Source of the DNA: Actinomycetota bacterium
GTDB lineage: Bacteria; Actinomycetota; Thermoleophilia; Gaiellales; F1-60-MAGs149
DNA length: 14,394 bases
NCBI GenBank assembly: GCA_947481755.1
Contig: CANKHS010000018.1
Location: 1 to 14,394, forward strand
Direction: 5' to 3'
Under the pieces are notes generated by a model, which searched no databases, had not been told where the DNA came from, and was given only the letters and a program-made list of their open reading frames with translations. Below are positions 1 to 6,689 of the stretch, in pieces. How positions within the stretch are numbered: position 1 is the stretch's first letter; each line of letters begins with the position of its first letter. A program made the position numbers and the translations under genes.

Positions 1-20
1 GAGGCCTACGGTCTAGCGAC

Positions 21-809
21 ATGACCCGCTTCGGGCAGAACTTCCTGCGCGATCCAAACCTCGCCCACGTGGCAGTCGATCGAGCAGGGGTACTGGCCAC
101 CGACGTGGTCCTCGAAGTGGGTCCCGGCAAAGGCATTCTGACGACCGTGCTGGCCCAGACGGCAGCGACGGTACAGGCCATCGAGATCGATCGCGAGCTC
201 GAGCCCCTGCTGGCACCCGTCTTGGCGGCACACCCGAACGTTGTGCTGACGTGGGGCGATGCGATGCGGGTGCCGTTCGGCGATCTCACTCCCGCCCCCA
301 CCGCGTTCGTCGCGAACCTGCCGTACAACGTCGCCACGCCACTGGTGTTGCGCAGCATCCCCGAGCTTCCGACCATCGACCGCTGGTGCGTGATGGTCCA
401 GCGCGAAATCGCCGACCGCATGTTCGCGCTGCCCTCGACGCCCGCCTACGGCGCTGTCAGCGTCCTGATGCGGTTGGCCTGCGAACGCACCGACCTCCAC
501 CCGGTTGGCCGCGAGGTCTTTGATCCGCCGCCCCGCGTCGACTCGGCACTGTTGGCCTTTCGTCGCCGCGCCGACTGGTCGGAGCGAGCACACGACTGGG
601 AACGCATCGTCAATCTCGTCCACGCGGGCTTCGCACACCGCCGCAAGACGCTCGCCAATGGCATCGCGATGGCTGGGATCGCTACCCGTCCAGAGACGGA
701 GCAGGTACTCACCGAGCTTGGCCACGACGTGCGGATTCGTGGCGAGGCGATCGAGCCCGAGGGCTGGTTGCCGCTCCTCGCTGCCTTGACGGCGGTGACG
801 GCCACGTGA
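21..809 (+). CDS. rsmA: 16S rRNA (adenine1518-N6/adenine1519-N6)-dimethyltransferase RsmA (KsgA); start possibly upstream of the window
   Basis: It dimethylates two adjacent adenines in the 3' terminal helix of 16S rRNA, using S-adenosylmethionine, during late 30S assembly in the cytoplasm. Visible motifs (numbering from the ATG at 21): GQNFLRD at 5-11, SAM-binding EVGPGKG at 32-38, acidic loop EID at 55-57, catalytic NLPYN at 99-103, MVQRE at 125-129, FDPPPRVDS at 167-175 and FAHRRKTL at 204-211. At 262 aa it is slightly short for the family. The frame is open to the window edge, and the codons before the ATG read GLRSSD, resembling the GLRPsK stretch that usually precedes LGQNFL. The true start is therefore probably outside the window and the ATG at 21 is internal. 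The stop overlaps the ispE start by four bases (GTGA), so the two are translationally coupled. The family call is secure; only the start is uncertain. Confidence 0.95.
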   Translation: MTRFGQNFLRDPNLAHVAVDRAGVLATDVVLEVGPGKGILTTVLAQTAATVQAIEIDRELEPLLAPVLAAHPNVVLTWGDAMRVPFGDLTPAPTAFVANLPYNVATPLVLRSIPELPTIDRWCVMVQREIADRMFALPSTPAYGAVSVLMRLACERTDLHPVGREVFDPPPRVDSALLAFRRRADWSERAHDWERIVNLVHAGFAHRRKTLANGIAMAGIATRPETEQVLTELGHDVRIRGEAIEPEGWLPLLAALTAVTAT

Positions 810-1636
810 CTGCCGAGCCGATGATCGTCCGAGCCTGCGCCAAGATCAACCTCGTGTTGCGCGTCGGCGGCAAGCGCCCTGACGGCTATCACGAACTCGT
901 GACGCTGATCGCGCGCGTCAGTCTCGCCGATGTTCTCTTGATCGACACGGCCGCCCACACGACGGTGACGTGCCCGGGGCTACCCGGGGGCGACACGCTG
1001 GTCACGCGCGCGCTCGAGCTGCTGTGTGAGGCCGCAGGCTACGACGAGGGCTTCACCGTCCACATCGATAAGCGCATTCCGCACGGCGCCGGCCTTGGCG
1101 GCGGCTCTGCCGACGCGGCCGCGGCACTGCGGTTCGCCAACGACCTCCTACCGTCGCCGCTGATCCCAAGCGAACTGACACGCATCGCCGGCCTGATCGG
1201 GTCGGACGTTCCCGCGCTGCTCCACGACGAGGCCACCTTGGCGTGTGGCCGTGGCGAACACGTTGAGGTACTGGGCGAACTCCCCCGCGCCTACCTCGTG
1301 CTGGCTCATCCCGGCCGGCCGCTTGCCACCCGTGACGTCTACGCCGCCTATCGCCCAGTCGACCGCCCACTGCCCACTACCGTCCAGCTGCCCACCACAC
1401 TCGACGAGCTCGTGGCCATCGTCGAGAACGACCTCGCTGTGCCGGCCGAGCAGCTCGAACCGGCCTGTGCGGCCCTGCGCGAGGAGCTGATCGTGGCCGG
1501 TGCGTTAGCGGCAAACGTGTCGGGTTCCGGCTCCGTTGTTTTCGGGATCTTCGCCACTGAGCAGGAGGCGGAGGTAGCCAGCGCGAATCTAATCCACGCA
1601 AAATGGAAAGTGACGAGTACTCTGGGGATCCGGTGA
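806..1636 (+). CDS. ispE: 4-diphosphocytidyl-2-C-methyl-D-erythritol kinase (IspE)
   Basis: This GHMP-superfamily kinase phosphorylates 4-diphosphocytidyl-2-C-methylerythritol with ATP, the fourth step of the MEP (non-mevalonate) isoprenoid pathway. The 276 aa are close to the usual 280-310. AKIN at 12-15 and PDGYHEL near 25-31 form the substrate end. The GHMP glycine-rich ATP loop PHGAGLGGGSADAA is at 92-105, GSDVP at 132-136 and NDL at 208-210. The C-terminal GHMP motif VSGSGSVVFGIF is at 238-249. The start chosen is GTG 806, which overlaps the rsmA stop as GTGA; an ATG at 821 (residue 6) is the alternative. The rsmA-ispE pair is a familiar actinobacterial arrangement. The 3' end overlaps the next frame in the same way, so this is one operon. 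Nothing is missing from the active site. Confidence 0.96.
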   Translation: MTAEPMIVRACAKINLVLRVGGKRPDGYHELVTLIARVSLADVLLIDTAAHTTVTCPGLPGGDTLVTRALELLCEAAGYDEGFTVHIDKRIPHGAGLGGGSADAAAALRFANDLLPSPLIPSELTRIAGLIGSDVPALLHDEATLACGRGEHVEVLGELPRAYLVLAHPGRPLATRDVYAAYRPVDRPLPTTVQLPTTLDELVAIVENDLAVPAEQLEPACAALREELIVAGALAANVSGSGSVVFGIFATEQEAEVASANLIHAKWKVTSTLGIR

Positions 1637-2049
1637 AGCGGATCGAAGTAGACCCCTCCGACGTTCGCGTCGTGCAAGCAGAGACGCGGTCCTACACGTC
1701 GTCACAGCCCACGGGTGGCGAGCCGCGCCCATTCCTTCGTCGCCATCGAGCCAAGTTCGCACTCGCATTCGCGATCATCGAGATCTTCGCGCTTGGGTTT
1801 GGAGCTGGCAATCTTCTCCACCAGTGGCTCCTGCTCCTCGCCATTGCCTTCGGGGCCGTGTTTCTCCAAGTCGTGATCGCGCGCTACCTGCCGTACAACC
1901 TGCGTCAGGTCACCTGGATCTTCGCTCTCACCCAAGCGTTCGTGGCGCTGTTCCCGATCTTCTTCGGTGTCGGTGTCGTGATCATCGTGATCCTGCTCAT
2001 CTTCGGGCTACTGGCAGGCATCGCCCTCATCCTCGGCGATCGACGCTAA
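1633..2049 (+). CDS. Small integral membrane protein of unknown function
   Basis: I do not recognise a family. From GTG 1633 the protein has 138 aa: a polar N-terminal tail of about 40 residues (acidic, then basic with RRHRAK at 36-41), followed by three or four hydrophobic segments near 42-60, 64-84, 96-112 and 113-134, ending in a short charged GDRR tail. The start is chosen because GTG 1633 overlaps the ispE stop as GTGA, the same junction as rsmA-ispE, with GGGGA just upstream. An in-frame ATG at 1603 would add ten residues and a longer overlap but has no visible ribosome-binding site. The next gene begins four bases after its stop, so it probably shares the operon with ispE and the amidase. 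That hints at an envelope role but proves nothing. Confidence 0.8.
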   Translation: MKRIEVDPSDVRVVQAETRSYTSSQPTGGEPRPFLRRHRAKFALAFAIIEIFALGFGAGNLLHQWLLLLAIAFGAVFLQVVIARYLPYNLRQVTWIFALTQAFVALFPIFFGVGVVIIVILLIFGLLAGIALILGDRR

Positions 2050-2053
2050 GCCG

Positions 2054-2788
2054 ATGCGTCGCTTGCTTGCCTTCACACTGGTGGCCTTCGCCTGCATGGG
2101 TTCGACCGCACTGGCCGGCGACCTGACGGGTAAGACCGTCGTGATTGATCCGGGACATAACGGTGGCAACACCAGTCACCACGAAATTACGGGCAAACAG
2201 GTCTGGGCCGGGACGCTCTGGAAAGATTGCGACGCGGATGGGGCCTCAACCGATGGTGGGTATAGCGAGGCGCAACACAACTGGGATGTTGCAGTGCTCG
2301 TACGCTCGTTGCTCCAAGCCCAAGGAGCACGTGTCGTCCTGACACGTCAATCGAACGCTGGCGCTGGGCCGTGTATCACCCGCCGGGCCGCGATCGGTAA
2401 CCAGCAGCGCGCCGATGCCGCCGTTTCGATCCACGCCGACGGCAACCTCAATACGAGCGATACGGGTTTCCACGTAATTCTCCCAGCCGATGCCGGGCAG
2501 TCCCAGCGCATGCTGCGTCGCTCAGAGCAACTTGGCATCGCTATTCGCAACGCCCTTCGTGATCAAGGCCCGACCTCGATCTCCAACTACATTGGGAGCA
2601 ATGGTCTGATCACCCGCAGCGACCTCGGTGGCCTCAACCTCTCGAAGGTGCCAAAGGTCTTCACCGAGATCGGCAACATGCATGCCCCTCACGATGCTGC
2701 TGCGATGACGTCGTCGGCCGGGCGTCAACTCGAGGCCTCGGCAATCGCTGCTGGCATCACGAACTTCCTGACTTCGCGTCGCGGCTAG
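2054..2788 (+). CDS. Secreted zinc-dependent N-acetylmuramoyl-L-alanine amidase (Amidase_3)
   Basis: It is predicted to cut the amide bond between N-acetylmuramic acid and the peptide stem of peptidoglycan, outside the membrane. The 244-aa protein begins with a typical signal peptide (MRR, then hydrophobic 4-20, likely cleavage after ALA near 19-21). Zinc-site residues of the Amidase_3 fold are in order: IDPGHNGG with His35, SEAQHN with Glu72 and SIHADG with His127. FTEIGN carries the catalytic-type Glu205. Overall size and spacing resemble single-domain actinobacterial enzymes such as mycobacterial Rv3717, with no SPOR, LysM or other wall-binding module. It lies four bases behind the membrane protein and is probably co-transcribed with ispE. 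The family is secure; its role (daughter-cell separation, turnover or fragment recycling) is inferred. Confidence 0.92.
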   Translation: MRRLLAFTLVAFACMGSTALAGDLTGKTVVIDPGHNGGNTSHHEITGKQVWAGTLWKDCDADGASTDGGYSEAQHNWDVAVLVRSLLQAQGARVVLTRQSNAGAGPCITRRAAIGNQQRADAAVSIHADGNLNTSDTGFHVILPADAGQSQRMLRRSEQLGIAIRNALRDQGPTSISNYIGSNGLITRSDLGGLNLSKVPKVFTEIGNMHAPHDAAAMTSSAGRQLEASAIAAGITNFLTSRRG

Positions 2789-2834
2789 CGCGTCACCCGT
2801 CGGTTCCACTGTTGGGTAGACACGTCCGTCGCGC

Positions 2835-2863
2835 TTGACCGCGTCCACTCCCGTCGCTAACTT
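2835..2863 (+). promoter_or_regulatory. Candidate promoter of the mttB-like/iclR operon
   Basis: TTGACC at 2835-2840 and TAACTT at 2858-2863 are separated by exactly 17 bases. The -35 matches TTGACA at five of six bases. The -10 keeps T1, A2 and T6. It sits 33 bases before the GTG start, leaving room for a short leader with a ribosome-binding site. The -10 is inside the inverted repeat described next. Confidence 0.5.
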
Positions 2864-2883
2864 ACAACAAAGGTTGCAAGTTA
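2858..2883. promoter_or_regulatory. Inverted repeat overlapping the -10, candidate IclR operator
   Basis: Arms TAACTTACAAC (2858-2868) and GTTGCAAGTTA (2873-2883) pair over 11 positions with one mismatch around a 4-base spacer. The repeat is AT-rich in GC-rich surroundings and covers the -10 box and probable transcription start. No T-run follows, so it is not an intrinsic terminator. A bound repressor would block the promoter. The IclR protein encoded at the end of the operon is the obvious candidate, by inference. Confidence 0.5.
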
Positions 2884-2887
2884 AGGA
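2883..2887 (+). promoter_or_regulatory. Ribosome-binding site deciding the mttB-like start
   Basis: AAGGA lies 8 bases before GTG 2896. The in-frame ATG at 2911 has no comparable site, so GTG 2896 is preferred. This is one of few clear Shine-Dalgarno sites in the window. The motif abuts the end of the inverted repeat. Confidence 0.5.
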
Positions 2888-2895
2888 CGTGCGTT

Positions 2896-4362
2896 GTGCT
2901 GAAGAACTCGATGCCCCGCTACGAACCACTCTCGGAGGACGCGCTCGCCACGATCCATGCCGGCTGGGAGCGCCTCGGCCAAGAGGTTGGTGTCCAGTTC
3001 GATAACGAGCATGCGCTGCAACTCTTTCGCGACGCGGGCCAGACGGTCGACGGCGATACCGTCCGTTTTGATCCCGACTTTCTGCTCGCACAGGCCGCAC
3101 TCGCACCAGCGACGTTCTCGATGCGCGCCCGCAACTCCGAGCGCGACCTCACCATCGGCGGAGACTCGATGATCTTCTGTGCAGCACAGGGTCCCCCGTT
3201 CGTGCGAATTGGTGACGAGCGACGCGAGGGCACCTACGACGATTTCAACAACCTACTCCGCCTTGTCCAGATGACGGACACGCTCGACACTCCGGGCCGC
3301 AACGTGCTCGAACCGAATGACCTACCACTCGATTCGCGCCATCTGATGCGCGCACTCTCGGCGATCCGACTGACCGACCGGGTCTGGGCCGGGGAGCCCT
3401 CGAGTGGTGAAGCTGCGGCCGATTGTCTCGCGATGGCCGAACTCGTCTTTGGCAGCGAGGCGATGCATGGCAACGACCCCGTGTTGTTTGCCAACTGCAA
3501 CGTCAACTCGCCACTCCGGTTCGACGCGCGGATGCTCGACGGCATCGTCAACTACGGCGCAGCCGGCCAGGCGATCATCATCACGCCGTTTCTCCTGATG
3601 GGCGCGATGGCACCCGTCTCGGTGCCGGCCGCCTTGGTCCAGCAGACGCTCGAGAGTCTGGCGGGCATTGCGCTCGTGCAGTTGATCCGGCCCGGGACGC
3701 CCTGCGTGATGGGGTCGTTTCTCTCGAGCACCGATATGAAGACCGGCTCCCCCGCCTTTGGCGGCCCCGAATCAGCTTTCGGCCTCTACGCGTCGGGCCA
3801 GCTCGCCCGCGACCTCAACCTGCCCTGGCGCTCGGGTGGCGGCACGCTCACCTCGAGCCCGCTACCGGATTATCAGGCGGGCTACGAGGCCATGAATACC
3901 CTGCTGTCGGCCTTTCTCGCGGGCGCCAACGTCTGCTGGCAATCGGCCGGCTGGCTCGAAGGTGGCCTCGTTACGAGTTTCGAGAAGTTCATCGCCGACA
4001 CCGAGATCCTCGACCTGCTCCACCACCAGTTCCGACCCGTCGAGATCACGCCCGAGAGTCTCGCCTTTGACGCCCACGTTGAGGTTGGCCATGGCGGCCA
4101 CTTCTTCGGCGCGGCGCACACGCTCGAGCGTTTCCGTGACTGCTTCTGGCGCCCCACGATCGCCTCGACCGAAAACAACGCTCGTTGGCTCAAGAACGGC
4201 AGCATGGACCACGCCCAGCGCTCCTCCAACCGCTGGCAGGAGGTGCTCGCCGAGTACGAGCAGCCACCGCTGCCCGATGGTGTCGAGGAGTCCCTGATCG
4301 AATTTGTCGCCAAGCGCACGGCCGAACTTGGTGACGACGTACCACTGCCGGGGCGCTCGTGA
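2896..4362 (+). CDS. MttB-family (trimethylamine/quaternary amine:corrinoid) methyltransferase, non-pyrrolysine type
   Basis: Members of this family transfer a methyl group from trimethylamine or a quaternary amine (glycine betaine, proline betaine, carnitine and similar) to a cobalamin-binding protein. The 488 aa match the family along their whole length. NCNVNSPLRFD is at 200-210, TPFLLMGAMAPVS at 230-242, and LAGIALVQLIRPGTPCVMGS is at 255-274. DMKTGSPAFGGPE is at 280-292, DYQAGYE at 325-331, and AGANVCWQSAGWLEGG at 342-357. The frame contains no amber codon, so unlike archaeal MttB it cannot carry pyrrolysine; it belongs with the MtgB-like branch, whose members act on quaternary amines. 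GTG 2896 is supported by AAGGA. No corrinoid protein (MttC/MtgC) or RamA-type activator is nearby. The stop overlaps the iclR start. The substrate is unknown. Confidence 0.9.
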   Translation: MLKNSMPRYEPLSEDALATIHAGWERLGQEVGVQFDNEHALQLFRDAGQTVDGDTVRFDPDFLLAQAALAPATFSMRARNSERDLTIGGDSMIFCAAQGPPFVRIGDERREGTYDDFNNLLRLVQMTDTLDTPGRNVLEPNDLPLDSRHLMRALSAIRLTDRVWAGEPSSGEAAADCLAMAELVFGSEAMHGNDPVLFANCNVNSPLRFDARMLDGIVNYGAAGQAIIITPFLLMGAMAPVSVPAALVQQTLESLAGIALVQLIRPGTPCVMGSFLSSTDMKTGSPAFGGPESAFGLYASGQLARDLNLPWRSGGGTLTSSPLPDYQAGYEAMNTLLSAFLAGANVCWQSAGWLEGGLVTSFEKFIADTEILDLLHHQFRPVEITPESLAFDAHVEVGHGGHFFGAAHTLERFRDCFWRPTIASTENNARWLKNGSMDHAQRSSNRWQEVLAEYEQPPLPDGVEESLIEFVAKRTAELGDDVPLPGRS

Positions 4363-5084
4363 ACCCGGGCACCGCAGCACTCAGCCGCGGCCTCGACGTG
4401 CTGGTCGCCCTCGCCGAGCCCGAGGCTGCACGCGATGGTCTCGGTGTCGCACGACTGACCGAACTGATCGGCGCCGACAAGAGCCAGCTCTCCCGGACGC
4501 TCGCGACACTGGATGAACAGGGGTTTGTGACGCGCGATCCGGACACCCTCACCTACCGCCTCGGCTGGCGATTGTTCAGCCTTGCGGCCCGCTCTGGCGA
4601 TGCTCCGCTGATTGCATCCGCCCGACCTGTACTCCTCGCACTCGTCGCCGAGTTTGGCGAAAGCGCACACCTGTCGGTACGTCTCGGTGACCAGGTACTG
4701 ACGCTTGCGACTGAGTCCCCAATCTCAGCGATCCACGCTCCCGGTCGCGTTGGTGGACTGACACCACTCGCCACGACCTCGGCTGGTCGCGCGCTCGTCG
4801 TCGACCTTGCCGACGACGAGTTTGAGCGACTCGGTCTTGAAGGCCACGCGGCGGCGATCAGGCGTGCTCGCATAGATGGCTACGCGATCGTGCGCGAGGA
4901 GTTTGAGGCTGGCCTCGTCTCGGTCGCAGCCCCCATCCGCGGCGCCAACGACGCGGTGATTGGTGCGATCAACGTCTCGGCACCGAGCTTTCGCTTTGAC
5001 GACCGCCTCGAGGAGGCGGCACCAATCCTCGTCGAGGCCGCTGCCGCAATCGGCCTAACCCTCGGTTCGCCGCAACTCGCCTGA
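4359..5084 (+). CDS. IclR-family transcriptional regulator
   Basis: It is a DNA-binding one-component regulator of 241 aa, near the usual 250. The N-terminal winged helix-turn-helix spans about 5-70 (ALSRGLDVLVAL, then the recognition part DKSQLSRTLATLDEQGFV at 40-57). The IclR effector-binding domain fills 80-235, with TSAGRALV at 140-147, GYAIVREEFEAGLVSVAAPI at 174-193, and IGAINVSAP at 201-209, the family's hallmark stretch. GTG 4359 overlaps the preceding stop as GTGA, so it is co-translated with the MttB-like enzyme and probably senses that enzyme's substrate or product. It may autoregulate through the inverted repeat at 2858-2883. The target and ligand are inferences; the family is clear. 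Confidence 0.93.
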   Translation: MNPGTAALSRGLDVLVALAEPEAARDGLGVARLTELIGADKSQLSRTLATLDEQGFVTRDPDTLTYRLGWRLFSLAARSGDAPLIASARPVLLALVAEFGESAHLSVRLGDQVLTLATESPISAIHAPGRVGGLTPLATTSAGRALVVDLADDEFERLGLEGHAAAIRRARIDGYAIVREEFEAGLVSVAAPIRGANDAVIGAINVSAPSFRFDDRLEEAAPILVEAAAAIGLTLGSPQLA

Positions 5085-5095
5085 GGCTGCCCCGC

Positions 5096-5101
5096 TACGC
5101 T
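5096..5101 (+). promoter_or_regulatory. -10-like box ahead of tRNA-Gln
   Basis: TACGCT lies 12 bases before the mature tRNA 5' end, the right distance for a start a few bases upstream of it. The same hexamer precedes the gene at 10123. No convincing -35 is seen, and read-through from iclR is also possible. Confidence 0.3.
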
Positions 5102-5113
5102 CTGGGCTTGCTC

Positions 5114-5184
5114 TGGGGCGTGGCCAAGTGGCAAGGCAGCGGGTTTTGGTCCCGCGATCGCAGGTTCGAATCCTGCCGCCCCAG
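5114..5184 (+). tRNA. trnQ: tRNA-Gln (anticodon UUG)
   Basis: A complete cloverleaf can be drawn. Acceptor stem TGGGGCG (5114-5120) pairs with CGCCCCA (5177-5183). The D arm is GCC/GGC with AAGTGGCAA between. Anticodon stem GCGGG/CCCGC (5139-5143, 5151-5155) holds loop TTTTGGT with anticodon TTG. There is a 4-base variable loop, and T arm GCAGG/CCTGC with loop TTCGAAT. The discriminator is G at 5184. The next bases are CCT, so CCA is not encoded. It is 71 bases long, lies 29 bases after iclR, and reads the CAA and (by wobble) CAG codons. Confidence 0.97.
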
Positions 5185-5218
5185 CCTTCGGCCCTGACGA
5201 GAAACCCGCCGTGCGCGG

Positions 5219-5224
5219 TAGGGT
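5219..5224 (+). promoter_or_regulatory. -10-like box of a leaderless MFS start
   Basis: TAGGGT ends 7 bases before GTG 5232. This spacing puts the transcription start at or next to the start codon, as seen ahead of several other genes here. It favours GTG 5232 over GTG 5211 or 5223. A weak -35 (CTGACG, 5194-5199) lies 19 bases upstream. Confidence 0.35.
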
Positions 5225-5231
5225 GTCGACA

Positions 5232-6677
5232 GTGGCTTCCCCCGCCCAGATCTCCCGTCGCCCTGGCTTGACGCTGGGCATCCTCGCCGTGGCCGCGGTT
5301 TCGTACGTCCTCCAGCAGACGCTGGTCGTACCGGCACTGCCGACGATCGAACGCGACCTGCACACGACGAATACGTGGGGCACCTGGGTCTTTACCGGGT
5401 TCCTCCTAACCAGCGCGATTGCCTCCCCGCTGCTCGGCAAGCTCGGTGACATGCACGGCAAGAAGCGCCTGCTGATGATCGCCATGGCGATCTTTATCGT
5501 CGGCACGATCGCCGCGGCGTTATCAACATCGATCGCAATGCTGATCGTGGCGCGTGCACTGCAGGGTGCGGCTGGCGCAATCTTCCCGCTGGCGTTCGGC
5601 ATCATTCGCGACGAGTTCCCTCCCGAGAAGGTGGGCACGGGACTCGGCACGCTCTCGGCCACCTTCGGTGTCGGCGGCGGCGTTGGACTCGTCCTCAGCG
5701 GCGTGATTCTGCAGCACCTCCACTGGAGTTGGCTCTTCTGGGTCGGTGCGTTTCCGATTCTGATCGCCCTCGTGCTCGTCTGGCGGATCATCCCCGAGTC
5801 GCCCATCCGCCAACCAGCGAGACTCGACTGGCAGGGAGCAATCCTCCTCTCCGTTGGCCTGGCCGCCTTCCTCGTGGCGCTCAGCGAGGGCGAAGCGTGG
5901 GGCTGGTTGAGTCCGGCGACACTGGGTGTCTTCGTCACGTCGATTGTCGCCTTCGTCGTCTGGGTGCTGGTCGAGTTGCGAATCGCCGAGCCGTTGATCG
6001 ATATCGCCCTGATGCGCAACCGCTCAGTCCTGTGGACCAACGTTGCCGCACTGATTGCTGGCTTCGCGATGTTTGGCACCTTCCTCCTCGTGCCATCCTT
6101 CGTCCAAATGGGTGCGGGGATGCCAGCATCGATGGCCGCGCTGGTCGACTATGGCTTCCACGCCAGCGTGATTCAAGCCGGTCTGTATCTAATCCCGGCG
6201 TCGCTGATGATCATGTTGGTCGGGCCATTTGTCGGTCGCCTCGAGCCGCACATCGGAGCTCGACTGATCGTGATGGCCGGCATGATCGTGCTGGGACTCG
6301 GTGGCCTCACCCTGGCGCTTGCTCACACGGAAAGCTGGCAGATCGTCGTCGCGATGACGCTCGTCGGTGCTGGTGTCGGCCTCGTCTACGCCATGCTCGC
6401 GAAGCTCATCATCGACGCGGTCGAGCCCGGTGTCACCGGGGTTGCGATGGGCATGAACACGGTGATGCGAACCGTCGGTGGAGTGATTGGCGGCCAGGTT
6501 GGCGCCGCCGTCATCAGCATCTATGCGATCCCAGGTACGAACGGGTTGATCCCGGCCGAACGTGGCTTCACCACCGTCTTTCTGATCGCCGGCGTGACGG
6601 CCATCGTCGGTGCCTTCTGTTGTCTCTTGATTCCGAAGGCGAAGCCACACCACACGCTCTATACAACCAAGTCGTAA
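5232..6677 (+). CDS. Major facilitator superfamily transporter, 13-14 TM (DHA2/EmrB-like)
   Basis: It is an inner-membrane secondary transporter, most likely a proton-driven exporter. From GTG 5232 it has 481 aa and about 13-14 hydrophobic segments, the size of the 14-TM drug:H+ antiporter-2 group. The first helices carry VVPALPTIERDL, typical of the first periplasmic loop. GKLGDMHGKKRL between TM2 and TM3 is MFS motif A. ARALQGAAGAIFPLAFGIIRD follows in TM4, and a glycine-rich stretch TFGVGGGVGLVLSGVI in TM5 corresponds to the antiporter motif C region. GTG codons at 5211 and 5223 are alternatives; 5232 is chosen from the TAGGGT box 7 bases upstream. It stands just after tRNA-Gln and converges with the enolase-family gene, 12 bases apart. 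No regulator adjoins it and the substrate cannot be told. Confidence 0.9.
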   Translation: MASPAQISRRPGLTLGILAVAAVSYVLQQTLVVPALPTIERDLHTTNTWGTWVFTGFLLTSAIASPLLGKLGDMHGKKRLLMIAMAIFIVGTIAAALSTSIAMLIVARALQGAAGAIFPLAFGIIRDEFPPEKVGTGLGTLSATFGVGGGVGLVLSGVILQHLHWSWLFWVGAFPILIALVLVWRIIPESPIRQPARLDWQGAILLSVGLAAFLVALSEGEAWGWLSPATLGVFVTSIVAFVVWVLVELRIAEPLIDIALMRNRSVLWTNVAALIAGFAMFGTFLLVPSFVQMGAGMPASMAALVDYGFHASVIQAGLYLIPASLMIMLVGPFVGRLEPHIGARLIVMAGMIVLGLGGLTLALAHTESWQIVVAMTLVGAGVGLVYAMLAKLIIDAVEPGVTGVAMGMNTVMRTVGGVIGGQVGAAVISIYAIPGTNGLIPAERGFTTVFLIAGVTAIVGAFCCLLIPKAKPHHTLYTTKS

Positions 6678-6689
6678 TCGCGCGAAGCG

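Noticed and set aside
2896..4362. Pyrrolysine-containing MttB
   Set aside because: There is no in-frame amber codon anywhere in the gene, and no pyl genes in the window.
5114..5184. tRNA-Gln as an integration site of a mobile element
   Set aside because: No integrase, no repeated tRNA 3' end and no change of base composition are seen next to it.
4880..6079. Long open frame on the minus strand (399 codons)
   Set aside because: It runs opposite iclR, across tRNA-Gln and into the MFS gene; the translation is rich in Arg, Ser and Thr and has no recognisable domain, while the plus strand has clear families.
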